Assembly: GCA_029204225.1 (NCBI GenBank)
Contig: CM055109.1
Coordinates: 39,913,791-39,977,790 of the forward strand
Direction: 5' to 3'
Length of the DNA stretch: 64,000 bases
From: Diphasiastrum complanatum
Taxonomy: Eukaryota > Streptophyta > Lycopodiopsida > Lycopodiales > Lycopodiaceae
The notes under the pieces are model-generated. The model searched no databases and was not told the origin of the DNA. It was given only the letters and a program-made list of their open reading frames with translations. This document shows, one piece after another, positions 1 through 11,459 of this stretch (its first letter is position 1; the number at the start of each line of letters is the position of its first letter). Position numbers and translations under genes: made by a program.

Positions 1-257
1 ATCTTGCCTTTTGGGAGGGCGGCTGAGACTAATGGAACAGCGATGAGTTGTACAATGAATTGCAATGGCCTAGAATAGGTACGTTGGAGACTGGAACAGG
101 TGCGTTGGACCTTATTGTGGACAATGTACCAAGAATCGCATCAAAACCCACTTAAAATTCCCTCCCATCATACATGCCCTCAATTTCACATTAAATGCTC
201 AAACTTATCACAAGTTTTCACAATAGCTTACCAATATATGACAAAGCTAAAAGAAAA

Positions 258-258
<1 letters not shown>

Positions 259-289
<31 letters not shown>
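259..289. repeat. (TA)n microsatellite
   Basis: Uninterrupted TA dinucleotide run of about 30 bp in AT-rich DNA. It has no associated gene. Confidence 0.95.
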
Positions 290-294
<5 letters not shown>

Positions 295-351
295 TTTGCA
301 AGTCAGTAAAAGACTAGTATAATTTCAAATTTATAGTACATAAAAATAAGG

Positions 352-1130
352 CTATATAAGCCAATCTGTGAACTCCCCAAAGGGGTAAAATTGAAATTGA
401 AAGAAAATAGATGAGGATCCTAAGCACAACACAGGGAAGTAGTCCAGTATACCTAAGGAGCAGTAACAAAATGCAAAGCATAGCAAAAACATGTCGTAGC
501 CGATAGGTGGATCAATGAGCCGTAAAAATTTTACTGATTCCAAGCCCTCCAAATCTTCCAAAGCACCGACACCCTGCACACATGCCTGAAAGCCAAGAGT
601 GAAGGACTCGTGAGGTGAGGTGTGTCGTCCAAGAGGATACAGGAGACAACAAGCAAGGGGGGCAACAGTTGAACAAGCACAAGAACTGCAACCAGAGGTC
701 TAGTAGAGGTAGAGATGTTCCATGGATTCCTCCTCCAACTGGCGAACATGGGACAGAGACGATCGGTGAGGAAAGACCACATAGCAAGTAGAGACAAAGA
801 GCTATTGAGAATACGGTACGCCAGGTATCTAAGCTTGCCAATGGGTACCGCCCGAGCAATAGAAAATCTCTTACACCAAGTAGTAGCAGGGTCCATCAAG
901 GACCATGAAGAGTTGAAGTGGATAGGGAGAAGGGATGGAAAGTGATGGAGATGGGTAGCACTGTAGGCAAGGAAAGAGGAGTCTAGAGAGGGCTCCCACC
1001 CATAAAGGCAGGTAGGGGGGTCCCTCAAGAGACGAAGGCCAATAAAAGAAAGAGAGAGACAAGGTCAAGGAGAGCACGCTCATTAGAGGACAGAGAGGAG
1101 TCAACCAGGATCTAATAGGGAGGTACATGA
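352..1130 (-). pseudogene. degraded coding-like remnant, possibly LINE-derived
   Basis: The minus strand is open in overlapping frames for several hundred bases and contains phrases such as LCPMFA, EESMEHL and VLWKIWRAWN in different frames. These loosely resemble the zinc-binding reverse-transcriptase tail (zf-RVT) of plant LINEs. No catalytic RT motif is visible and the frames shift, so the assignment is weak. It could equally be unrelated noncoding DNA that is open by chance. Confidence 0.2.
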
Positions 1131-2112
1131 ACAAACTTGGTTGGCAAGTGCCAAATGGACCGTCGCAATCTGATTAGTTAGTTTTAATCTCTACCATCTG
1201 ATTGGTCCATTTTTGTTAAGTTGCCCTTGGCAACTCAACATGTCTGGCAATGTCCCCAGGCCCAACAATGGGCTTGAGCTCCTCCTATGTGGCATGGGTC
1301 CCATGCCACCTCATTTGCCACATGGTGGCAACTCCAGCTAAGTCTAAGCAGGGAAGACCCTTTTTTTCTCCTTTGACCAATGGGAGGACTCCATTTTATA
1401 TTTGGGACTTGCTAGGCAATGTAATCTGAAATCACTGATACAACATTAAATGTTTAATAATAGTTATGCCTCATTGTTTTGTACACAAACTATATATTGC
1501 ATGTATGAACGAGTGTGTGGCAAGTTAGAGTTGTTTGCGGTGTGTATAACTTGTGTTGGGGACAGCTATTGGATAATCAGAGGGTGGCAAGGTGATGTAG
1601 TTCCAACCTAGTTTATGGCTCAACACATGGTTCAACATTGGAATGCTATTAAGCTCTGTTGCTCTAACTTGTTGGTAGTGCAACCAACCCCATCACATTC
1701 TCCTTTTTTGAAATAGATTTTAGGCCACGAGCCAATAGTCTTAATATATTTAACTTATTGGTCCAAGAATCATACTTAAACGCAAATACTTGTACCTATT
1801 TAGAGTCGAGATAGTCAAAATAGTTCAATCAACATCTCCACCTTCGATGATAGAAGAAAGAAAAAAAACAAGAGCAAGTTATGAATCAACTACATGAACA
1901 GTTCACTACATAATTAAAATACTACATGGATGAGATAACTGGTGTTCTCAAGCATGACTTCAGAAATTAACCTTCTAAAGAGACTATAGTTTCCAAGAAC
2001 CTTAATTCGTGGCTGAATGAACTGTGAATCACCAATGAATCGGGAGGGCCCGATTCAAAACATAAAGAACATTGAGAAATCTAATAATCAATTTTTTTGA
2101 CACTAGATGTAC
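1131..2112. other. unassigned intergenic DNA
   Basis: No coding signal recognised. A small perfect palindrome with 9-bp arms around a central T lies at 1290-1308. Nothing else was identified. Confidence 0.6.
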
Positions 2113-2723
2113 CAGAGTGGCATCAACAACTTTTTGAAAGAGATCCTACGGCCAGGGCTTATGTGACAAGTCCGCAACAATTACGGGTGAACACGCACTT
2201 CCTGCCATGCACACGACGATCCAAATGGGCGGAATGCGGCACCCCTCTGGACAAGATCACCATTCAAAATTTCAATTGGCCAAGGATCCATTCAGAGCAT
2301 GGTTGGAATACGGATGTAGATGCCCAAAGGGCTCTCACCATATTTGCCAATAAATATTTCAACTGTCCTGATCCAACAGTCCGTGCGACAGCCACTTAAG
2401 CCCGAGACTTAGAGCATTTAATGGGGATTGAAACTAAATGGGACAATTCCCCCCCCCCCATATTCTTTGATCCTAATAAGGCGCTAGCTTTCGATAAAGT
2501 CGAAGATCAGCTGCCAGTCGCTCGTGTCTATTACCGAGCTGCCTTCCTTGGCGATCCCTAGACGCGCAGATTCCAAGCGTGGGTCGACCAAGACTAGCTG
2601 ACAGGAGTCCACAAGTCCCTTCACACGCCCAAGGACTTGAAGAAACTGGACCGCATTAATTTCATGGAAGACGTCACAGGCTACCTGATCAACCAAAGGC
2701 GGGCCAAGAGATCCTTGTACTAA
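2113..2723 (+). pseudogene. gypsy family A third-ORF C-terminal fragment
   Basis: This encodes the conserved C-terminal domain also found at 23260-23874 (same strand) and 31744-32290 (minus). Shared phrases include SPQQLRVN, WAECGTPLDKIT and TDVDA, and it ends just before the family A polypurine and LTR region. Relative to the 23.3 kb copy it has in-frame stops where that copy has TAC or TGG (near 2397, 2562 and 2597). It is therefore a dead fragment. Everything upstream (gag, pol, and the N-terminal half of the ORF) is missing. The function of the domain is unknown. Confidence 0.8.
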
Positions 2724-2769
2724 ACCGGCAGAGTGCCGAGGGACCGGCACTACTTTAGGTCGTGGGTCC

Positions 2770-3118
2770 TGTTGGAGGTATTTCAGACGAATTGTAAATA
2801 AATAAAATCGTCCAATAAAATGTGTTGCGAGGGCATGGCATCTTGCGCGTATAAGCTCATGGCCCAATGAGCACACAAACTTAATTTGTAAATAAAATAA
2901 AATAGACTTGGGCCTTTGTAATTAAAATAAAACCTGAGGCCCAAAGTCAATTTTAAACTTAGAGTTTACTTTTTAATAGTTGGGTCCAATTTTGGACTCA
3001 CATGAATCTTGTGATTTCCAATGTACTTTTTGTGGAGCCTTGGATCAAGTTGGGTCCAAGATGAATGGATAGGATCAATGTAAATATTAGCCAATAAGAT
3101 TTTGGGGCAAAGGCCTTC
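2770..3118 (+). repeat. gypsy family A LTR fragment (outer)
   Basis: Starts TGTTGG directly after the third-ORF fragment and matches the LTRs at 14348, 23895, 24972 (minus) and 37119-38290 (minus). It stops at GGCCTTC, just upstream of where the other copies have their TATA box, because another LTR of the same family begins there. Confidence 0.85.
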
Positions 3119-3206
3119 TGTTGGGAGTATTCCCAACGAATTGTAAATAAATAAATTCGACCAATAAAATGTGTTGCGAGGGCATGGCATCCTGCGCGTA
3201 TAAGAT
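3119..3206 (+). repeat. start of a second family A LTR nested in the first
   Basis: Begins TGTTGGGAGTATTCC immediately after CCTTC, repeating the first 88 bp of the LTR, then gives way to unrelated sequence. CCTTC is the probable target-site duplication, because the reciprocal junction is seen at 37577-37581. Confidence 0.7.
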
Positions 3207-5487
3207 CCTTAGACAAGATGACTAAAACATCAAAAACAAATACATCAAAAGTTTTAAGAAAGAAAAAAAACGAAAATGGAATTGTAAATCACTAAATGCA
3301 AAACGAAAATAAATCAAAGTTCATCTTTCAAGTGTCAAAAGTGTCACCTTCTTGAACTTACCATTAAAAAAATGCTTTGGTTTCCTATATGACCCACCAA
3401 GAGCACTAGTCGTCAATTTGCCATTGAGGCAGAAAAAACACAATTTACTAGTACTCACTTCATTTTCATCCATATTTTTTGTCTCATTGCAAGTATATTG
3501 AGGAAGAGTGACTTAAGTCAACCAAAGAAGCCATGAGGATGTACTCATGGTCAATACAAAATCATGTTAAACACAAAACCTTAAATGAGTGAAAAATATT
3601 TGTATTTTACATTTCCAATTTCAAGCGCTCTTACAAATTGTACTGCTCAAAAAAAAATTAATATTGTCCATCACAAATCACCCACAACAAAGAGAAGCAC
3701 ATTGGTGGGGAGTTAATGAGCATTGTAACGAAACAATCTACCTTAACAAGCTATAAGACATTGTTAATTACTCACTAAATTATTTTTTCTGCTTAAAATA
3801 AAAAAGTTAATTTCATTTACAAACCCCAAAAAAATGGGATTGTTTTTATTAGAGTTAATAATCATTGGAAGAATTTTCACATATTTTAGGAGTAACTCTT
3901 CAAAATGTTTGTGTGTACGAGTAATCATATGCACTTTTACACAAACAAACTGAGCTCCTAGTACATCATCTACAACATTCAGACTTTAGCGCTCATTAGA
4001 GAAAAACAAATGAAAATATGAAGGAAGATAATGTCAATCTACTTGAAGAATAAATTCAAACGATCTCGAAACAAAGAGTACAAATTTTTTTGTGGCAATC
4101 ACAATACATTTCCATTAAAATTCATCTGATCAATTGTTCGTTCAAATGCAGAATGAGATATTAATTCTTCACCGAGAGTAGAGTGTACATAAACTACATG
4201 GACCTAGCTAGCTCTAGCCTCCACTCGAATATTAATTTTTCATCGAGAGTAGAGTGTACATAAACTACATGGGCCTAGCTCTAGCTCTAGCCTCCACTCG
4301 AATATTAGTGATCAAAGAAAATCTGTTTTATAGCTCATCTTAGACGATGTTCCTAGCTTTCTTTTGGGTGCAAGCCATTATCATCCTTTTGATGATATTG
4401 GCTTAATTCACAAGAGTTTCAAAGGGATAAGATTCACAAGGTGATGAAAAAAAAGGTAACAAAGGTGCTTGTGCATGAAAGCCATATCGTATGGAATGAA
4501 TCAAATATATTTCCCAAGAAGCAAACACACATTTGTGAGTACTGGTTTCCAAGCATGTAAGCCATATTTTATGGAACAGTAGCAAAAATGTGCATGGAAG
4601 TGAAGGATGTCTTACAAAAACTAGGTATGATGCACAAATAAGAAATTGGGAAAAACCACTAGCAGGTAAAAGAGCAGATATGATATTTTTGCATCAATCA
4701 TATTGTTAATCTTCTCGTACATGAATTTCACGTCATAAGCCATGTAATGCATTCTAATTTGTTGTTTGCATAAAATTAATTACACGTAGGCATGGCTACT
4801 TTGAACTAAATGGGTCTTGTCGCACAATCTGTATTGCTTGTCATATTTTTGCTGGATTTGTGTATGGATAACAACATATGGAGATTGTTTGTTCAAATCA
4901 TTGATTTGGCTAGAGTTGATTACATGTGCAAAAAAATGCATGACATAGTAGTTGTGCACAATATTTGTGATAAGTGTGCTACTCTTTGTATGGTACTCAT
5001 TGCTTTTCCTTCTAGGGGATCCACAATTTGCTATATCTTTAATGCTCCTTCAACATTCTTAGTTGGAGAGTGCTATTTGCTTCATCTTTTATGATATTTG
5101 TGTGTAATCTCATCCTAAATCAGTGAATAAATTCATGACAGCCAAGTAGATATATCATCAATCACTCAATAGCCCAGGAATAAAGTACCATGGATGTCTA
5201 TAGTTCACAGGTGCATTCCACCACATGAACAGTCTTGACAACATTTTTTGAAGATTTGAAAACAACAAGAAATCTAAAAGAAAGATAGTGGAAATTGAGA
5301 AATTGTCGATCCATGAAGGGGCCAAAAAGTTTTTAAGAATGACGTACAAATAGAAATGAAATTCCAGAAAAAGTGCTCCTATCAAAAGTTAAGCAGTAAA
5401 TCCATCAAATAACAAGTATGTTGACGTTAACAGTGGTCACGTCAAAATAACAAGTAAATCTGCCTGCAAATAGTCCGAAAACATTAT
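3207..5487. other. unassigned AT-rich intergenic DNA
   Basis: No supported gene. Scattered open frames (for example 4810-5094 plus, 94 codons) lack any recognisable motif. A short inverted repeat with TTGACGT/ACGTCAA arms, flanked by ATAACAAGTA direct repeats, lies at 5405-5456 in the probable 3' UTR of the neighbouring gene. Confidence 0.6.
4157..4307. repeat. two-copy tandem repeat, unit about 71 bp
   Basis: The segment containing GAGAGTAGAGTGTACATAAA and CTAGCCTCCACTCGAATATT occurs twice in succession with few differences. Nothing indicates a function. Confidence 0.85.
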
Positions 5488-7141
5488 TTAGGTTGTTAAC
5501 AATGTCTCATCAAGCTCAAGTGCAACCTCCTCCGAAGATTTGGGTTCAACATTCTTCTTTATGCCACTTTGAGGAAGAGGGGTTACTGGTAAACCCCTGC
5601 CTTTGGATTTATTTCTTGGTCGTGACTGCCAACAAAACAACAAAAAAAACCTCAATGTGCTTGTGTGAGCAGAATTGTAAACTGAACAGCGTAAATTTCC
5701 TTCTCTTGGCTGAATTGGTTATGTATGGACACAGCAATATTAACAAAAAGAACAATTCCTTAGCTCAGATTATGCTATTACATTTTGAGTGTCCACCCTA
5801 TGTCCTACCGACGGAAGGAGTCTGTCAGCGCCACAATACTATACAAAAACACCCTAGAATCTTGTGTTGTAAAAGTTCACCTCTTGCAATATCATCCTAA
5901 AGGTAAATTCTGTTGGAAAATAGGGTCACATAACTTTAGCCAATATCAGAAATTTACCGAACTCCCTGCAGAGTAATAGAATCTCTCTCACACATTATTC
6001 TAGTCAATGTTGTCATCCAATAAGTGTTGGTAAAGACTTCCTTCCCTCTAATTAGGGTCAGGAATTTGACTCCAATCAGAGCCACGTCACAAAATCCTTC
6101 AAAAGAGCAAGGAGCGTCTTCAACAGCCTGGAAATCTCTTTGCGCTGAATTGGGGTAGGAAGCAGCGTTGGTTGTTGAAACTACACTTGCACAAGGCGTT
6201 TGCAGCATATCTGCACAAAGTGTTTGCAGCATACCTGCCCCTATATAAGGTTCTCAAGCTGCACATATTCTATAGCAAAATTTTGTGCTTTTGTAATTAG
6301 ATTAGGGTTATCAAGCGGTGAATATACTATCTGCCAAATTTTGTGTCTTGTAACTAAGTTCCTCAGCTGAACAGTTCTGGTTGGATCACAAACAACCTCA
6401 AAAGCAAGGGTTTGACATAGCAAGTGAGGCAGTGAATCTAAAAAGACATCAACAAATATTGACAACATAGCCAGATGCCCCTGCACTGTCAGAAGCATTG
6501 CATAGCAAAGCAGTAGACTGATGAATTGTGGATTGATGTTTCCAATATGTGCGAAAACATCACAGGAACTACCTCCTCCGAAAACCCAACACATACTAAG
6601 GCTAGTAAGTCTTAAGCAAGATTCGTGGCAACAAAGTAAGGTTAAAGTTCAGAAGAAAGACGGAAACAAGGAAGTTTGCAAGTAGAGGTTGAAAAACTGG
6701 GTTAAGATCACTCACGTTTCCATATGACTGCCTGGTTCTTTTTCCTTTTGCAGTTCGCATGTCCCCCCTGCCACAAACAACTGCATACAAAACGCCCCAA
6801 ACACACATAGAGCTACATCATACTAAATAGCGAAAAGTAAAGAGCACGCCCATCCAATTATCACCCATCAATTTCATGAAAGACAAGGGGGTTTCCTCGT
6901 CATTCCTGGTTCACGAACAGTTTCGGTGACAAAAAGAAATGCAACCCACACAGGCTGAGTAAGATACGGCATCCCAAATGTAGCTGAAATGCTAGCAAAT
7001 TTGTGACTTACTGGATGGATAGCCAGTAGCTCTAGTCTGCCCCGCAGCAACCGAAACCGAGGAAGGGGCTGCGGTTGCATTGCTCATCAACAGCAAAGCC
7101 GAAGTCAGCTTCAACGAAAAATGCATCTGCAGAGATGCCAT
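5488..7141 (-). CDS. PSRP4: plastid ribosomal protein bTHXc (PSRP4 / 30S protein S31), complete, three exons
   Basis: Small nuclear-encoded protein of the chloroplast 30S subunit, homologous to bacterial THX. Three exons read on the minus strand: 7141-7012 (130 nt), 6780-6716 (65 nt) and 5625-5488 (138 nt, ending TAA). Introns are 231 and 1090 bp with GT-AG borders, and the phases fit exactly (43 codons plus 1 nt, then 2 nt plus 21 codons). The product is 110 residues. Residues 1 to about 43 form a Ser/Ala-rich, acid-poor chloroplast transit peptide starting MASLQ. The mature part starts near VCGRGD, continues TAKGKR and QSYGN, then SRPRNKSKGRG, the family signature split across intron 2. The tail is acidic. 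The start has a good plant context (GGCATGGC). No lesion was found. The identification rests on the family motif. Confidence 0.9.
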
Positions 7142-7230
7142 GCCAGATCCCTCGTAATCCCTCGTCCCTACGATGAGGAGGAAGAGGAAGAGGAGGAGGA
7201 GATAAGGGTGTGATTTTCCTCCCCAAAAGA
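7142..7230 (-). promoter_or_regulatory. 5' leader of PSRP4, pyrimidine-rich on the sense strand
   Basis: Immediately upstream of the PSRP4 start, the sense strand carries a CTCCTC/CTTCCT-rich stretch (plus-strand GAGGA repeats at about 7176-7201). CT-rich leaders are common in plant genes for plastid and ribosomal proteins. No TATA box was assigned. Confidence 0.4.
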
Positions 7231-7268
7231 GTTGCTCTCTACTGAAGTGTTATTTTTTGTTCTAAAAA

Positions 7269-7327
7269 CCCAAGAGTAATAGAGACTTCACCCAAGAGTA
7301 AAATACCCAAGAGTAATAGAGACTTCC
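7269..7327. repeat. short direct repeat
   Basis: CCAAGAGTAATAGAGACTTC occurs at about 7270 and 7308, with a third partial CCAAGAGTAA copy between them. It lies just upstream of the long hairpin at 7453. Confidence 0.85.
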
Positions 7328-7452
7328 TCTTCCTAATGTAAATGTGCAAAGGTGGAAGTTTTTCGTTTTTTCGTTTTCTTCTTGTAAAGTCTCATGCATG
7401 GACTTTTTTTTTTCGCATTTATAATGCAAATTATTTTGCATTTTTGTTGTTT

Positions 7453-7571
7453 GGTGGAATGTGCGTGTGGACAGCCAATGACAGGCTGCCACATAGCACA
7501 TGCACATTTCACCATAATGTGCATGTGCTATGTGGTAGCCTGTCATTGGCTGTCCACATGCACATTCCACC
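7453..7571. repeat. long near-perfect hairpin (56-bp arms, 7-nt loop)
   Basis: The left arm 7453-7508 and right arm 7516-7571 are inverted copies matching at 54 of 56 positions, with loop TCACCAT. In a plus-strand transcript both mismatches become G-U pairs, so the stem would be fully paired. It could be a foldback/MITE element or a precursor of small RNAs. No coding capacity is claimed. Confidence 0.9.
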
Positions 7572-7640
7572 GGAAAGCTCATGCAGTAATTTTGTACGTC
7601 CATTGGATCAGATTTCTACAGTCTTAACTTAGTAAATTTA

Positions 7641-9096
7641 GATCATGAACAAGCAGTGAAAGAACAGATCATAAATGAATTTAGGGATGTTTTTTCATCT
7701 GAATTACCTCATGGTTTACCACCGTCTAGGTCAGTAGACCACATGATTGAGTTAATTCTAGGAAGTCAACATGTCTCTAGACAACCTTATAGGTTCTCTT
7801 AGAAAGAGGAGACAAAGATTTCAAATCAAATAGAAAACTATCTGAGGACATATACAACCTAGTAAATCACCATGGTGCGCTCCAGTTCTTCTTAAAGCGA
7901 AGAAAGATGGAGGTTTCCAGATGTGTGTGCATTACAAGGGTCTTAATACAGTGACTATCAAAAATAAATATCCATTACCCAAGATGGATGACCTTGTAGA
8001 TCGCTTGGGTGGAGCTCGGTAGTTCACCAAGATAGATCTCAGGACAAGGTACCATCAAATAAGAATTAAGACAAAAGATGTCCAAAAGGTAGGTTATCGT
8101 TCTAGATTTCGTCATTATGAATTCTTAGTGTTGTCATTTGGATTAACGAATGCTCCAACAATGTTCCAACAACTGAGAAATGATTTATTTCATCCATATT
8201 TGGGGAAGTTTGTGATTGTATTCTTAGACGACATTCTCGTTTACACTAAATCCTTGGTGGAACACGTAGAACATTTAAAAATCGTCTTGATGAAACTTTG
8301 TCGGGAGTTACTCTACGCTAAAGAGTCCAAGTGTGAATTCTTTAAACAATAGTTGCTTTATCTCGGTCATAAGATCACAGTAAATGGGATCAAGATTGAT
8401 GAGGATAAAATCAAGATTGTGATTAAGTGGCCAATTTCGGGAACTGTGAGGCAAGTAAAGTCATTTTTAGGTTTTACACTTTTCTTCAAGAGATTTATTG
8501 AGGATTATGCTAAGTTAGCAGCATCACTTAATAATCTAACAAAAGGGTTTGTTAATAAAAAGAAAAAGAAGAATAAACCTAGTCCGCCTATTGTTTGGAA
8601 CGAGGAATTGAATCAATGTTTTGAGAAACTCAAAACAATGATTGTTTCAGCTCTCGTGTTACAAATTGCAAATCCAGATTTACCTTACGTCGTAAGAACG
8701 GATGCAAGTGATGTTGCAGTTGGAGCAGTTCTATTACAAATGGATAGGCCACTAGCATTTGAGAGCAAAAAATTTATTGGTCCTCAGTTGCATTATACTA
8801 CGTAGGAAAAGGAATTGTTTGCTGTAATCCATGCACTAACCTGGAGACACTACTTGTATGGTAGTAAGTTTGTAGTGTATACGGATCACCAGCCTCTTAA
8901 GTATTTTTGTAATCAACATGATCTTTGGGGGAGAAAAGCTCGATGGGCTGAATTGATGCAAGAATTCGATCATATCTGTTACATAAGAGGCAATACTAAT
9001 CAAGTTACAGATGCTCTTAGTCAGATCGGTGAATTGAACGAGGTCATTCACCCAGATTTCTACGGATCTATATCTTTCGCTGAGAGGAAAATATGA
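7641..9096 (+). pseudogene. Ty3/gypsy pol remnant (reverse transcriptase and RNase H)
   Basis: In order: a pre-RT segment (EFRDVFSSELP), RT ([26 protein letters not shown], catalytic FLDD near 8225-8240), the connection region, and RNase H (RTDASD, then VVYTDHQPLKYF). The frame is kept from 8128 to 9096 except for in-frame TAGs at 8350 and 8803. Upstream there are further stops and a frameshift. Gag, protease, integrase and LTRs are not recognisable. The intact FLDD but interrupted frame indicates a dead element of a lineage different from families A and B. Confidence 0.9.
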
Positions 9097-9190
9097 ATCA
9101 GATTCCCATTTTGGTCACATTTGGAACATTGTTTAGGCCCCGGAAGAAATGTGGACAGTGTTGAGTCAGAAACACAGGGGATTCAACTAA

Positions 9191-10480
9191 CTAAAAAAGA
9201 TAAGAAGATTGTGGACAAGGCTTTGTCATTGTAGGTTCTGGTTCTTGTTGTACATTCATCCACCAAAAGTTGTTGAAGGATTTGTTTAATGGTAAAATCT
9301 GCTGGATTGCATCTGTTGCCAATTTCTTGACTTCTTCCGCTATCCCTGATTGGATAGATTTTACCCACTCTGTCTTTTGTGGTGTTGGTGATTCATGTGT
9401 GGTCGTGTCAACTTGTTTTAGGATCTTTTTCTCATTCCTTTCATCCGCATCTACTTCATAACCAGGTGGCACTAGAAGTTTGTGTTTGTAGTGCAGCTTC
9501 TCGGTTGGTGGATTTGCATGGTCATATGTAGGTTGCCGATTCAAGCAGGTAGGAGTCATAACGACTTTTCTTGGATCTCTTAGTGGACAATCACGACATG
9601 GGTGATTGATGCTGCATTGTTCACACCTAGGATAAAAGGAGGACATATCATTTCGGTGTGGACATTCTAATCTATGATGTTTACCTCCACATCCGAAACA
9701 CCATACCGTGTGTAAGATTCCGTCACCTCTCAATTGATGCGCGTACATCGGTATCAGGTTTCCTTTGATCCCTTCCACGGAATATAGTGGTGAGCTAGTT
9801 TGAACTTCCCCCACCTGGGATGATCCGCTCGCTGATATAACCAATACTTCCACCAAACCTTGCCTAGCCACTAGAAAAGATTCTGAAAGTCCTGAGATTG
9901 ATCCACTTTCTTTGGAGGAGCGATCTGATGGCAAGCTAGATGGCATAGATGAGGATTTTGTTGATTGATTTCCAATCTCCAGAATTCCCTTATTGGCTTG
10001 ATTTCGTAATCTCCGATTCCGAACTGGACATTGAGGATGTTTTCCAAAACAATAATGGCACTGGTCCAATGGTCGGATCTTTCGATTGGCATTTCGTGGT
10101 TCTGGGAGGTAATCAGATTGACTGCACATCTCATCTGTGTCACTGACAACTTGCATCTGATTGTCTGTATTGCTAATACTTTGGCTAGCGTTGTCTGTGG
10201 CATCTTGTGAATTAGATGCTCTATCATCCTTGATTGTTTGAATGTTGAATATGGGCTGTGATGGTGTGTGCAAGATCTGTGCTTCTGCAATAGCGGCTGC
10301 CTTACAGAGTTCGTTTGGACTGGTATATGATGTAAAGGGTGGCATACCAATCTTGATCTCATGCGGTAATCCGTCATAGAAAAATGCCATTTTGTGGTGA
10401 CTAGGAAGACCGGAATTCCAATCTGCCGCCATCTTGGCAAATCGTGCAGTGCAGCCCTTGAGAGTTTCTCCGAAAAGCAT
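9191..10480 (-). CDS. gypsy-type gag, 429 codons open, 5'-truncated
   Basis: Retrotransposon capsid/nucleocapsid protein. The start of the visible frame (FGETLKG, FYDGLP) is the C-terminal part of a gag capsid domain. The frame continues upstream to about 10530 through one TAG, probably an old CAG. Three Cys/His knuckles follow: CHYCFGKHPQCP (about residue 141), CFGCGGKHHRLECP (about 267) and CEQCSINHPCRDCP (about 288). The last pair has the same spacing as the knuckle pairs in family A gag (15400-15530) and family B gag (39700-39850), so this is a relative of those families. The N-terminal capsid half, protease, pol and LTRs are absent. It abuts the plus-strand pol remnant tail to tail. Uninterrupted reading through 1.29 kb is unusual here. 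Confidence 0.75.
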   Translation of the reverse strand: MLFGETLKGCTARFAKMAADWNSGLPSHHKMAFFYDGLPHEIKIGMPPFTSYTSPNELCKAAAIAEAQILHTPSQPIFNIQTIKDDRASNSQDATDNASQSISNTDNQMQVVSDTDEMCSQSDYLPEPRNANRKIRPLDQCHYCFGKHPQCPVRNRRLRNQANKGILEIGNQSTKSSSMPSSLPSDRSSKESGSISGLSESFLVARQGLVEVLVISASGSSQVGEVQTSSPLYSVEGIKGNLIPMYAHQLRGDGILHTVWCFGCGGKHHRLECPHRNDMSSFYPRCEQCSINHPCRDCPLRDPRKVVMTPTCLNRQPTYDHANPPTEKLHYKHKLLVPPGYEVDADERNEKKILKQVDTTTHESPTPQKTEWVKSIQSGIAEEVKKLATDAIQQILPLNKSFNNFWWMNVQQEPEPTMTKPCPQSSYLF

Positions 10481-10879
10481 CGAGATTTGGGCAAGCTACT
10501 CATACATTGCCATGGCCTGTTGTGTGCAAGATGAAGATGATATGGAGTGGTGTGGTGATGTACGAGAGAGAGGTTGGGAGATGCAGTTTTTGAAATGTCT
10601 ATGAGGGAATTGATGATGAGGAGATGGAAGAAAAAGACATGATGAACAAAGTAGAAATGATTCCTTCGTCTAGAACATTCACGGTTTGGGCAAGGGTAGA
10701 TTTTATAAATAATTTCATTTATGCCCTTCCAGCGAAAGTCTTATGATGAGGGATGATAATTGGAAAAGCACTTATGTAGGTTTTTTGGCAAAGGGTTAGT
10801 TTTGTTTCAAAAACTACTTTTTGGCACCTCTCCACAAGGTTATAGAAGGAATTTTCAATACCAACTGTAACTCGTTTTA

Positions 10880-11262
10880 GCCTTGGCGGTCTTGGGAGGA
10901 GTCTATCAAAGACAAAGTCACTCACCAAAGAGGCTTGGGCTAAAATTATTATAATATACATTTTTTTTAATAGAAAAGGGCCTTCGACAGTCGTGGGAGG
11001 AGCTATCAAAGATAGGGTTGCTTCCCAATGAGGCTAATGGCCCAATTTGTTTTTTTTTTTGACAACAAACCCTTGCAGATTTCTCTGTGTCCTTGTCTTA
11101 GTGAGACTAAGATGGAACTTCAAAGGCCTCTACAAAAGTTTGTTTGTTTGTTTTTTTAATTTTTATTTATTTTTTTATTTTTTTACAGAAAAAGGCCTTC
11201 GACAGTCGTGGGAGGAGCTATCAGAGATAGGGTCACTTCCCAACGAGGCTAATAGCCCAATT
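10880..11262. repeat. short dispersed tandem repeats, about 70-bp unit
   Basis: A segment containing GGGAGGAGCTATCA, GGGT and CTTCCCAA.GAGGCTAAT occurs at about 10976-11045 and 11191-11262, with a more diverged copy at about 10880-10930. Each of the two better copies is followed by a poly-T run. Origin unknown. Confidence 0.75.
11079..11145 (+). repeat. fragment of family A spacer repeat
   Basis: CTGTGTCCTTGTCT, then ACTAAGATGGAACTTCAA and CCTCTACAAAAGTT, match repeated segments in the family A noncoding spacer at 33985-34048 and 34155-34218. This indicates an old family A insertion. Confidence 0.6.
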
Positions 11263-11459
11263 CGTTTTTTTTTTTTAAAAGATGTCGTAAAAAAATAAAA
11301 AGTAACCTATAGGACGTGAGGAGACCCAAAAAAAAAACTTGTTTGAGAAAGAAACGTAAAAGAGAGTTAAAGAACCGGGAAAAAGAAAAGCTTAAAAAAT
11401 AACTTAGATAACTTATGAGAAGGGAGGAATAAAATAATTAGAAAAACAACAAAGAGTAC

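Noticed and set aside
5954-6594. Minus-strand ORFs of 92 and 117 codons
   Set aside because: They lie inside intron 2 of PSRP4, have no recognisable domain, and one contains a simple 24-bp repeat (TTTGCAGCATA).
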